Source: Ferdinandcohnia salidurans
GTDB taxonomy: Bacteria > Bacillota > Bacilli > Bacillales > Bacillaceae_L
Assembly (NCBI RefSeq): GCF_042680725.1
Contig: NZ_JBHUEK010000010.1
Span: 317,232 to 381,231 of the forward strand
Length of the DNA stretch: 64,000 nt
Reading direction: 5' to 3'
The position numbers and the translations under genes were made by a program. Below are positions 51,613 through 59,052 of the stretch, piece by piece. The number at the start of each line of letters is the position of its first letter. The stretch's first letter is position 1. The notes beneath the pieces were generated by a model. It did no database searches. It saw only the letters and a list, made by a program, of their open reading frames with translations, and was not told the origin of the DNA.

Positions 51613-52350
51613 ATGTTATATAAACGTATAATATACAGAGTCAACCCGAGCAATGCTTCTCAATGTGCCCAATTTTTAAATGACCACTTTATCCCCATTC
51701 AAATTAAAAATGGTGCAAAACTAATTGGGCAGTGGCAAGATGAATCCAATAAGGAAATAATGGCCGTTTGGGAATATCCAAATATGGACGAGTATATAAA
51801 AATTGAAAAAAGAGTTTACAAAGAGAAACAGAAAATAGAGGAACTAAAAAAGCATTACTTAGATTGTAAGGAGGATTTCTTATCTTCGACAGGTACGTAT
51901 GAGTCCCCTAAACACACAGTCAGTGTAAGTGGATTTATCACAAATGATAATAACGAAGTATTACTGGTAAAGACTTTTTGGCGATCTGATACTTGGGAGC
52001 TTCCTGGAGGTGGAGTTGATGAAGGTGAGACGTTAGACAAGGCCCTTTGTCGGGAAATTTTCGAAGAAACAGGGGTTCATGTGCGATTACATGGTGTAAC
52101 GGGTGTATATTCAAATGGAAGTGTCGTTTCAATTGTTTTTCGCGGGGAATATAGTGGAGGCAATTTAACGACGTCTAACGAAACAAAAGAAGTAGCTTTT
52201 GTAAAAATAAATGAATTTAATTTTGCTGATTATATAAAGAGGCCAAAGTTTAAACCACGTGTTCTTGATGCGCTAAAAGGAGATTATGTGCCATATGAAG
52301 CTTTTAAAGTGAGACCATATGAATTATTAGCAAGATTTGAAGGAAATTAG
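51613..52350 (+). CDS. NIPSNAP-like/Nudix fusion hydrolase
   Basis: A 245-residue two-domain protein. The N-terminal 90 residues (YRVNPSNASQCAQFLNDHFIPIQ...LIGQWQ...MAVWEYPNMDEYIKIE) have the pattern of a NIPSNAP/dimeric alpha-beta barrel. The C-terminal part is a Nudix hydrolase with a complete box, GGGVDEGETLDKALCREIFEE followed by TG (about 136-158). It should hydrolyse a nucleoside-diphosphate-linked compound. ATG 51613 is nine bases after AAAGGA. Confidence 0.82.
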   Translation: MLYKRIIYRVNPSNASQCAQFLNDHFIPIQIKNGAKLIGQWQDESNKEIMAVWEYPNMDEYIKIEKRVYKEKQKIEELKKHYLDCKEDFLSSTGTYESPKHTVSVSGFITNDNNEVLLVKTFWRSDTWELPGGGVDEGETLDKALCREIFEETGVHVRLHGVTGVYSNGSVVSIVFRGEYSGGNLTTSNETKEVAFVKINEFNFADYIKRPKFKPRVLDALKGDYVPYEAFKVRPYELLARFEGN

Positions 52351-52370
52351 TTACTTTTTAACTTTCATAA

Positions 52371-52386
52371 ATAATGGTACCATTAT
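52371..52386. promoter_or_regulatory. Perfect 16-bp palindrome before yitT-like gene
   Basis: ATAATGGTACCATTAT overlaps a TATAAT at 52384-52389, about 32 bases before the downstream start codon. No T-run follows, so an operator is more likely than a terminator. Confidence 0.5.
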
Positions 52387-52420
52387 AATAAAATTTGGTT
52401 TAGTCATAGGAGCTCACATC

Positions 52421-53035
52421 ATGAAATTAATGAACAAAGGTTTAATACTTGGAATTGCAGCGATCATTCAGGGCTTTGCCATGGCAACCTTTTTATTTCC
52501 ACATTATATTCCAACTGGAGGAGCAGCTAGTGTTGCAGTACTGGTCAACTTTTTAGCGGGTACTCCTTTTGATATTACGCTTTGGGTACTAAATGCGGGT
52601 CTTTTATTTGCTGCGATTAAGTGGCTTGGAAAAGAGGCCGCGATTTGGACGCTGTACTGTGTCACAGTTACAGCACTCACCATTCGTCTGATCAGTCCGT
52701 TGGTAACAAATCCCATATCAAATGTAATCGTTGATTTAATAGTAGGTTCGATGATCTTTGGTGTTGGAATTGGGATATTATTTCGAATGGGTGCCTCATC
52801 AGGTGGAATGGATATTTTAGCTTTAATCATTTCAAAACTTAAAGGATTTTCACCAGGAAAAACACTGTTTGCAATTAATGGTACGATTTTGCTTGCGACA
52901 GGAATTATCGTGGATTGGAAAATCATCATTTATGCGCTCGTTAGTCAATTTATAAGCACACGGATTATCGATCTCTTATATAAGGTCCAATTGCCAAAAC
53001 GGCAAATTCAAAAACATAATACAAATACGTATTAA
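52421..53035 (+). CDS. YitT/DUF161-family membrane protein
   Basis: A 204-residue membrane protein with about five to six helices. HYIPTGGAASVAVLVNFLAGTPF and FRMGASSGGMDILALIISK are the two glycine-rich YitT-family motifs. It lacks the C-terminal DUF2179 domain of full-length YitT, so it is a short member. ATG 52421 follows AGGAG; the longer frame from 52337 overlaps the upstream gene. Function unknown. Confidence 0.85.
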   Translation: MKLMNKGLILGIAAIIQGFAMATFLFPHYIPTGGAASVAVLVNFLAGTPFDITLWVLNAGLLFAAIKWLGKEAAIWTLYCVTVTALTIRLISPLVTNPISNVIVDLIVGSMIFGVGIGILFRMGASSGGMDILALIISKLKGFSPGKTLFAINGTILLATGIIVDWKIIIYALVSQFISTRIIDLLYKVQLPKRQIQKHNTNTY

Positions 53036-53040
53036 CAAAA

Positions 53041-53078
53041 AAAAGCGAGAACCCTTAAATGAGGTTCTCGCCTATTTT
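53041..53078. terminator. Bidirectional terminator yitT-like/aldehyde dehydrogenase
   Basis: GCGAGAACC/GGTTCTCGC stem flanked by AAAAAAAA and TATTTT. Confidence 0.9.
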
Positions 53079-53104
53079 AATTCAAGCTACTGTTGAGTTG
53101 TTAT

Positions 53105-54589
53105 TTAGTTCATAGCAATCCAGACACTCTTTACTTCTGAATAGTTATTTAATGCATAGGATCCCATTTCACGGCCGATTCCGGATTGCTTGTAGCCACC
53201 GAACGGAGAAGCTGCATCGAATGCATTATAGCAGTTAACCCATACTGTACCAGCTCGTAAGTTGTTTGCGATATAATGTGCTTTCCCAACATCTCGCGTC
53301 CACACACCAGCTGCAAGACCATACTCAGAATTATTTGCACGTGCAATTAATTCATCAAGGTCATCATATGGCATTGCCGAAATAACAGGACCAAAGATTT
53401 CTTCTTTCGCGATTGTCATTTCGTCTTTTACATTCGCAAAAATAGTTGGAGATACGAAATAGCCTTCTTCAAATGGTTTTTGACCACCGACAACTAGTTC
53501 TGCACCTTCGTTAATTCCTTTTTCAATATATCCTAAAACGCGATTTTGTTGTTCGATTGAAACAAGTGGTCCAATTTCTGTATCAGAATGCAAACCTGCA
53601 CCTTGTTTAATCTTCTCAGCATGGCTTGCCATGTCTGCCACAACATTATCAAATTGTTTCTTTTGTATGAAAACACGTGACCCAGCACAACATACCTGAC
53701 CTTGGTTAAACATAACCCCATTTAATGCACCAGGGATGGCCTTTGAAAGATCAGCATCAGGTAAAATAATATTTGGAGATTTTCCTCCTAATTCTAATGT
53801 TACACGTTTTAATGTTTTGGAGGCTCTTTCCATGATGCTTTTTCCTACTTCTGTTGAACCAGTGAACGCAATCTTATCAACCAATGGATGATCAACTAGA
53901 GGTTGACCAGCTGTTTCACCAAATCCAGGAACGATATTCACAACCCCAGCTGGGAATCCGGCTTCTTCCATTAGCTCTGCTAAATAAAGAGCAGAAAGAG
54001 GAGTTTGTTCAGCTGGCTTTAATACAATCGTACAACCAGTTGCAAGAGCTGCACCAAGCTTCCACATTGCCATTAATAGTGGGAAGTTCCATGGAATGAT
54101 CTGACCCACAACACCAACAGCCTCATGACGAGTATAGTTAAAGAATGGTCCATTTACAGGAATAGTTTGTCCTACAATTTTCGTAGACCATCCAGCATAA
54201 TAACGCATATGTTCAATTGCTAGAGGAATATCTGCATTTGATGTTTCACGAATCGGTTTTCCATTATCCAATGTTTCCAACTGTGCTAGCTCATCTTTAT
54301 GTAGCTCCATCAAATCTGCCAGTTTATACATGATACGGCTTCTTTCGGCTGCCGTCATTTTTTGCCAAGGGCCTTCATCAAAAGCTTTTCGGGCAGCTTT
54401 TACAGCACGGTCAATATCTTCTGGACCAGCTTCACTTACAGTTGCTAAAACTTCCCCGGTAGCTGGATTATAGGATTCGAACGTTTTACCAGAAGCACTC
54501 TCAACAAATTCTCCATTGATATAAAGCTTCTTAGTCCCTCTTAAAAATGACTCAACCTTTTCTCGTAATGCAAAAATTAATTGGCTCAT
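53105..54589 (-). CDS. NAD-dependent aldehyde dehydrogenase
   Basis: A 494-residue ALDH of the DhaS/betaine-aldehyde-type group. The catalytic Cys is in FNQGQVCCAGSR, the general-base Glu in TLELGGKSPN, and IPWNFPLLMAMWKLGAAL and KEEIFGPV are also present. It oxidises aldehydes to acids; the precise substrate is uncertain. AGGAGG lies just upstream of ATG 54589. It could work with alcohol dehydrogenase YugJ, but the genes are far apart. Confidence 0.94.
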   Translation of the reverse strand: MSQLIFALREKVESFLRGTKKLYINGEFVESASGKTFESYNPATGEVLATVSEAGPEDIDRAVKAARKAFDEGPWQKMTAAERSRIMYKLADLMELHKDELAQLETLDNGKPIRETSNADIPLAIEHMRYYAGWSTKIVGQTIPVNGPFFNYTRHEAVGVVGQIIPWNFPLLMAMWKLGAALATGCTIVLKPAEQTPLSALYLAELMEEAGFPAGVVNIVPGFGETAGQPLVDHPLVDKIAFTGSTEVGKSIMERASKTLKRVTLELGGKSPNIILPDADLSKAIPGALNGVMFNQGQVCCAGSRVFIQKKQFDNVVADMASHAEKIKQGAGLHSDTEIGPLVSIEQQNRVLGYIEKGINEGAELVVGGQKPFEEGYFVSPTIFANVKDEMTIAKEEIFGPVISAMPYDDLDELIARANNSEYGLAAGVWTRDVGKAHYIANNLRAGTVWVNCYNAFDAASPFGGYKQSGIGREMGSYALNNYSEVKSVWIAMN

Positions 54590-54728
54590 TTTCTTCCTCC
54601 TTTTTAATATGAAACTAGCAATACAGGCATTGCTAAAACACCTTCAATACTAATGGTAACATTTATAAACTAGTAATCAACCAACTTTTGGTAAAAAATT
54701 CCGACAATTCATGACGGGTTTTTTCGAC

Positions 54729-54759
54729 AAAAAAAGAATGATTGATAATCAATCATTCT
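54729..54759 (-). terminator. Terminator of the universal stress protein gene
   Basis: GAATGATTGAT/ATCAATCATTC with a one- to two-base centre; the A-run gives a U-tract leftward. Confidence 0.85.
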
Positions 54760-54774
54760 ACCAAGAATACGTTA

Positions 54775-55197
54775 TTAAGGAACAATTGTTACTGGACATG
54801 GAGCATCATGTAATACTTTATAGCTTACACTGCCAAGCACGGTTCGTTTGATAGCGCCAAGTCCCCTATATCCCATGATAATTTGCGTTGCTTGTGATTC
54901 TCTTGCTTCCTCACATATTTCAATTGATGGATCACCAATTCTTAATTTTGTCTCGACGGGGATAGTGACACTTTTTAGTTCTGCTATTGCACGTTCAAAC
55001 GCATTTTTACTTTCTTCGGTTTGATACTCTCTAATTTGTTCTTTCCCAACAAAACGTTTTACATTTGGAGTATTATAACTTGGCTGGACATTAAGTAATA
55101 CGATTTCTGAATTTTTTTCATCTGCTAGTTTTAACGCGAATTGTAATGCTTTAATAGAATGAGTGGAACCATCAACAGGAACAAGTAGTCTGTTCAT
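54775..55197 (-). CDS. Universal stress protein (UspA family)
   Basis: A 140-residue UspA-type protein. LVPVDGSTHSIKAL at the start and GYRGLGAIKRTVLGSVSYKVLHDAPCPVTIV at the end form the G-2x-G-9x-G-S/T ATP-binding motif, so it is probably of the ATP-binding class. ATG 55197 follows AAGGGG by nine bases; the upstream open frame to 55251 is unconserved. Confidence 0.92.
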   Translation of the reverse strand: MNRLLVPVDGSTHSIKALQFALKLADEKNSEIVLLNVQPSYNTPNVKRFVGKEQIREYQTEESKNAFERAIAELKSVTIPVETKLRIGDPSIEICEEARESQATQIIMGYRGLGAIKRTVLGSVSYKVLHDAPCPVTIVP

Positions 55198-55434
55198 AAA
55201 GGAAACCCCTTTCAATTTGGTGAGATTGAGCTTTCTAAGTGCAACATGCAAATAGAAATAAAAATCAACCCCTACTTCTATTATAATGGTATTCTTGTAT
55301 TAGCAGATGTAGTTAACAAAATTGTTGAAATAATAACGAATTTACAAAAGTTATTCCATTTGAAATTTGAATTCTTTAGTTAAATCATTTACTATAAAAT
55401 TTAAAAAATGGCAGTTCAGAAGTAGGGATTGAAC

Positions 55435-56352
55435 ATGAATGAACGAAAACAATATGTCTTAGAAAAGGCTCATCAACTCTTTATGGAAAAAGGGTTTCAA
55501 GCCACGTCAATCCAAGATATCCTTGATTCTAGTGGGATTTCAAAGGGGACCTTTTATAACTATTTTTCTTCAAAAAGCGAACTGTTTATGGCCGTTTTTA
55601 ACTCAATCCAAATTAAAAATGAGGAAGAACGGAATAGATTATTAATAGGTGAAAACCTTGCGAATATTGATATCTTTAGTAAACAACTTGGTCTCTTTTT
55701 CCAGCTAAATAAGCAAAACAAACTTTATGCTCTGATTGAAGAGGCCCTTGTATCGAATGATCCGGACTTAAAGCAGTTTGTAAAACAATTTCAGTTAATG
55801 CAACTTAGATGGCTTTATTATCGTTTTATTGACTTATTTGGTGAAGAGAAACGTGAGTATTTATTGGATTGTGCGATTCTTTTTTCCGGAATGCTACAAC
55901 AATCGTTTCAATATCATTTCTTTACGTACGGTCCGAGAGTTGATCATGAAGCCATCATTCAATATTGTGTCGATCGCTTAATAACGTTAGTTGAAGATGT
56001 AGATAAAGCAAATAATAAGCTATTGAATCCTGAGTTACTAAAAACATGGTTGCCTGAAAAGAATGAAGGGAAAAAGAATGTTCAAAATGAATTTTTCGAA
56101 AAATCAAATGACCTGAAAAAGGCGATTATGAAGATTCGTCAAAATGAACCGGAAAAAGTAAAGTACCATCAATTAGTTGACTTCATTCAGGAAGAAGCTA
56201 TGAATAATAAACTCCCACGTCTCTTTCTCATCGAGAGCTCACTATTATCTTTAGTGATGAGCAAAGAGCTTCAACAAACAGAAGAGCTTTCTCAGTTTGC
56301 TCACTTTGTGAGAGAGCATATATTAAACCAAGAACAGACCCAATCAAACTGA
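55435..56352 (+). CDS. TetR-family regulator with long C-terminal region
   Basis: A 305-residue regulator, about 100 residues longer than typical TetR proteins. The N-terminal HTH (about 5-50) contains GFQATSIQDILDSSGISKGTFYNYFSSKSELF. The helical effector domain is followed by an extra charged helical region (about 200-300; KNEGKKNVQNEFFEKSNDLKK). ATG 55435 is eight bases after AGGG. No transporter or enzyme is adjacent, so the target is unclear. Confidence 0.88.
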   Translation: MNERKQYVLEKAHQLFMEKGFQATSIQDILDSSGISKGTFYNYFSSKSELFMAVFNSIQIKNEEERNRLLIGENLANIDIFSKQLGLFFQLNKQNKLYALIEEALVSNDPDLKQFVKQFQLMQLRWLYYRFIDLFGEEKREYLLDCAILFSGMLQQSFQYHFFTYGPRVDHEAIIQYCVDRLITLVEDVDKANNKLLNPELLKTWLPEKNEGKKNVQNEFFEKSNDLKKAIMKIRQNEPEKVKYHQLVDFIQEEAMNNKLPRLFLIESSLLSLVMSKELQQTEELSQFAHFVREHILNQEQTQSN

Positions 56353-56380
56353 TCGGGTCTGTTGTGCTTTTATCAATAAG

Positions 56381-56414
56381 AAAAGCCACTCAATGTGGAC
56401 CAAAGAGTGACTTT
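56381..56414 (-). terminator. Terminator of tRNA-Ala
   Basis: Read leftward, AGTCACTC pairs with GAGTGGCT and ends in TTTTC, six bases after the tRNA. Confidence 0.65.
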
Positions 56415-56419
56415 AATGA

Positions 56420-56491
56420 TGGAGTTGATGGGAATCGAACCCACGACCCTTTGCCTGCCAGGCAAATGCTCTCCCCCTGAGCTACAACCCC
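56420..56491 (-). tRNA. tRNA-Ala (anticodon GGC)
   Basis: A 72-base cloverleaf on the minus strand. The acceptor stem GGGGTTG/CAACTCC has one G-U pair; the D arm, a five-base-pair anticodon stem TTTGC/GCAAA with loop CTGGCAG, and a TTCGATT T-loop follow. Anticodon GGC reads GCC and GCU alanine codons. The discriminator is A and the CCA end is not encoded. Confidence 0.95.
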
Positions 56492-56677
56492 GTATGAATT
56501 TAGCAAAATTATATCATGTGGCTTCTTAATAGACAATATTTTAATACGTTTTTTTGCATGAGGATCTCCAAAAATTCATATATTCTACTAAAAATCTGTA
56601 AAAGAATCCTTTAATTTCGATATAAATAACCAGAAAAAAATGGTAAAATTGATTAAACCTAAAATGGTGGTGGACTT

Positions 56678-57247
56678 GTGATTTATTTATATGTATTAGC
56701 TTCTTATTTTATAGGGTCGATTATGACCGGATATGTCGTCATGAGGTTTATGAAAGGCGAGGATATTCGCAAACTTGGTAGTGGGAATGTAGGAGCTCGG
56801 AATGCTGGTAGATTGCTAGGAAAGAAGGGATTTTTGCTAACAGCCATTGGTGATGTTTTAAAAGGGATGGTTGTAGTTCTAGGTGCAAAATACTTGAATT
56901 TTTCATTTGAAATTCAGATTCTCTCATTAATTGCAGTCGTCATCGGACATATTTGGCCAATTACTCTCAAATTTAAAGGCGGAAAAGGAATTGCGACCGC
57001 AGCTGGTGGATTAGTTGTATTGGCTTATCAACCGTTTCTAGTATTTGGTGCGATCTTCCTTCTTTTATTATTGATTTTGAGGAGCTTTACGTTAGCTGGA
57101 ATGTCTGCTTTTCTTACTGTTCCAGTCATTTATTGGTTCATGGATTATTCCATCCGTGAATGTATTCTTATTTTTATCGTAATCGCCCTATTACTAATGG
57201 CACATCGTGACAATCTAAAGGAAAAATTAGTGAATAAAAACATATAA
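56678..57247 (+). CDS. PlsY-type acyl-phosphate glycerol-3-phosphate acyltransferase paralogue
   Basis: A 189-residue, five- to seven-helix membrane enzyme of the PlsY family. All three motifs are seen: LGSGNVGARNAGR (about 36-48), GHIWPITLKFKGGKGIAT (about 93-110) and the third motif around MAHRDN near the C-terminus. PlsY moves an acyl chain from acyl-phosphate to glycerol 3-phosphate. The main plsY of Bacillus (yneS) lies elsewhere, so this is probably a second copy. It sits 16 bp before the fusion gene, suggesting a two-gene operon. GTG 56678 has only a weak GGTGG ribosome binding site. Confidence 0.88.
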   Translation: MIYLYVLASYFIGSIMTGYVVMRFMKGEDIRKLGSGNVGARNAGRLLGKKGFLLTAIGDVLKGMVVVLGAKYLNFSFEIQILSLIAVVIGHIWPITLKFKGGKGIATAAGGLVVLAYQPFLVFGAIFLLLLLILRSFTLAGMSAFLTVPVIYWFMDYSIRECILIFIVIALLLMAHRDNLKEKLVNKNI

Positions 57248-57263
57248 GCGGAGTGATTCCAAC

Positions 57264-58862
57264 GTGACTTTTGTCTTTAAAATAGCACGGACAAAACAAG
57301 AATTTAATCAAATCCATCGTTTAAACTACAAAACATTTGTTGAAGAAATTCCACAGCATGAAAAAAATGAAGAAAAAATGTTAATTGATAAATTTCATGA
57401 TGAAAATACATATTTAATTTGCGTAAAGGATTCTAAATTAGTAGGTATGATTGCTGTAAGAGCCAATAGACCGTTTTCACTTGATCATAAGCTTCCAAAT
57501 CTTGATGAACAGCTACCAGTTAAACCAGATAGTCCGTGCGAAATTCGTTTGCTAGCTGTTGAGGAAGAATATCGGAATAATGGGAGGATCTTTTTCGGCC
57601 TTGCCCAGCTTATGTCTAATTATTGCTTGAAAGAAGGCTATGATGTTGCCTTAATCTCAGGAACAACAAGACAAGAAAAATTATATCGTCAATTAGGATT
57701 CAAACCATTCGCATCTCTAACTGGGACCGAAGTTGCATCGTTTTGGCCGATGTATTTAACAAAACAGACGTTTGATGAATCTTTGGCTGGCAGAATATTA
57801 AAAGAACCTGTTAGCTTTTTACCTGGCCCAATTAAAATAAGCGAGGATGTAAAAGCAGCACTTGGCGAGGAGCCGATTTCCCATCGTTCGAATGAATTTT
57901 CATTTCAAATGAAGTCTGTAAGAGAGAAATTATGTAAAATGACAAACTCAAAGCATGTGGAAATTTTGGTTGGCTCTGGTACTTTAGCTAATGATGTTAT
58001 TGCAGCCCAGCTATCTGTACTAGGAGGTAAAGGCCTAATCATTAGCAATGGAGAGTTTGGGTCAAGATTAATTGATCATGCTAATCGAGCTGGTTTAGCT
58101 TTTACAAGATTAGAAAAAACATGGGGAACTCCTATTACAGAAGCTGATATAAAGAGTGAACTCGAAAATGGTGAGTATACATGGCTTTGGGGTGTCCATA
58201 GTGAAACCTCTACAGGTATGCTCATAAATTATGGAGATTTAAAAGAAATCTGCCTGAAGAACAATGTCAAGCTTTGTCTGGATTGTATTAGTACAATTGG
58301 AGCAGTTAAACTAGATTTCCAGAATATATACTTGGCATCAGGGGTGAGCGGGAAAGCAATTGGTGGCTATACTGGACTCTCATTTGTCTTCCATAATCAT
58401 GAAGTCGTGCCAAATCAGTCAATTCCAAGATATTTGGATCTCGGAATGTATGCCTATAATCAAAGTATTCCATATTCCCATTCCTCGAACTTGCTAGAGG
58501 CTTTAAATCAAGCTCTTAAAAAATACGAAATAGATGAGTATTATTCTGAAATAAAAACAAGATACAAGTTGATTCGTGAATATCTTGAAGGTCTTGGCCT
58601 ACAGATTTTAACACCACAAGAATCTTCATCACCTGCAATCATGACGGTGTTACTACCAAACCATATTTCTTCAGGGGACTTTGGAGATGATATGGCACTA
58701 CAAGGGTATTACCTTCACTATGAAAGCAGCTATTTACAAGAAAAGAAATGGATTCAAATCTCGTGTCTAAGCAACCACGATGAAAAGAAAATAGCAAGAA
58801 TGCTACGAGTGTTTGAGCTATTATTAAATCAATATGCAAAATTAGGAGAACCCTCGGTATAG
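57264..58862 (+). CDS. GNAT (FeeM/autoinducer-synthase-like) - class V aminotransferase fusion
   Basis: A 532-residue two-domain protein. Residues 1-175 are a GNAT-type acyltransferase resembling the N-acyl amino acid synthase/autoinducer-synthase branch (LNYKTFVEE; CEIRLLAVEEEYRNNG with E93). Residues about 185-530 are a class V PLP aminotransferase of the alanine-glyoxylate type: SGTLAND, HSETSTG (312-318), D340 in LDCIST and the PLP lysine K364 in SGKAIGGYTGLSFV. Catalytic residues look intact in the second domain. GTG 57264 follows GGAGTG. Coupled to the PlsY-like gene, it may make an acylated amino compound (inference). Confidence 0.83.
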   Translation: MTFVFKIARTKQEFNQIHRLNYKTFVEEIPQHEKNEEKMLIDKFHDENTYLICVKDSKLVGMIAVRANRPFSLDHKLPNLDEQLPVKPDSPCEIRLLAVEEEYRNNGRIFFGLAQLMSNYCLKEGYDVALISGTTRQEKLYRQLGFKPFASLTGTEVASFWPMYLTKQTFDESLAGRILKEPVSFLPGPIKISEDVKAALGEEPISHRSNEFSFQMKSVREKLCKMTNSKHVEILVGSGTLANDVIAAQLSVLGGKGLIISNGEFGSRLIDHANRAGLAFTRLEKTWGTPITEADIKSELENGEYTWLWGVHSETSTGMLINYGDLKEICLKNNVKLCLDCISTIGAVKLDFQNIYLASGVSGKAIGGYTGLSFVFHNHEVVPNQSIPRYLDLGMYAYNQSIPYSHSSNLLEALNQALKKYEIDEYYSEIKTRYKLIREYLEGLGLQILTPQESSSPAIMTVLLPNHISSGDFGDDMALQGYYLHYESSYLQEKKWIQISCLSNHDEKKIARMLRVFELLLNQYAKLGEPSV

Positions 58863-58879
58863 AGGGTTTTCTTTTTTTG
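58849..58879 (+). terminator. Terminator of the PlsY/GNAT-aminotransferase operon
   Basis: AACCCTC/GAGGGTT stem overlapping the last codons, followed by TTCTTTTTTT. Confidence 0.88.
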
Positions 58880-58880
58880 T

Positions 58881-58991
58881 CTAGCTCTAGGCGCTATCGG
58901 CTCGAGTCATAAGCCAATCGCTTCGGAAGGCAGAAGGCGCCTTCTGTCAGCGCTTGTCTTATGCTTGTCGCCGATGGGCGAGCGCCTTCCG
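58881..58991. repeat. Large palindromic intergenic repeat of Bacillaceae type
   Basis: A GC-rich 110-base element. CTAGGCGCTATCGGC pairs with GTCGCCGATGGGCGAGCGCC, CATAAGCCAATCGCT with AGCGCTTGTCTTATG, around the centre AGAAGGCGCCTTCT. I recognise this as a dispersed palindromic repeat commonly seen between genes in Bacillaceae. It is much richer in GC than its surroundings and belongs to no gene. Confidence 0.85.
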
Positions 58992-59052
58992 CATTTCTTT
59001 TTATGTAACATTTCTTTCCGAGTTTCGTCTAAGTGGAAAAGGGGTGAAATGG

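Noticed and set aside
58954..59052. Extended N-terminus of the beta-propeller protein
   Set aside because: It starts inside the palindromic repeat; the ATG at 59053 has a good ribosome binding site and begins a proper export signal.
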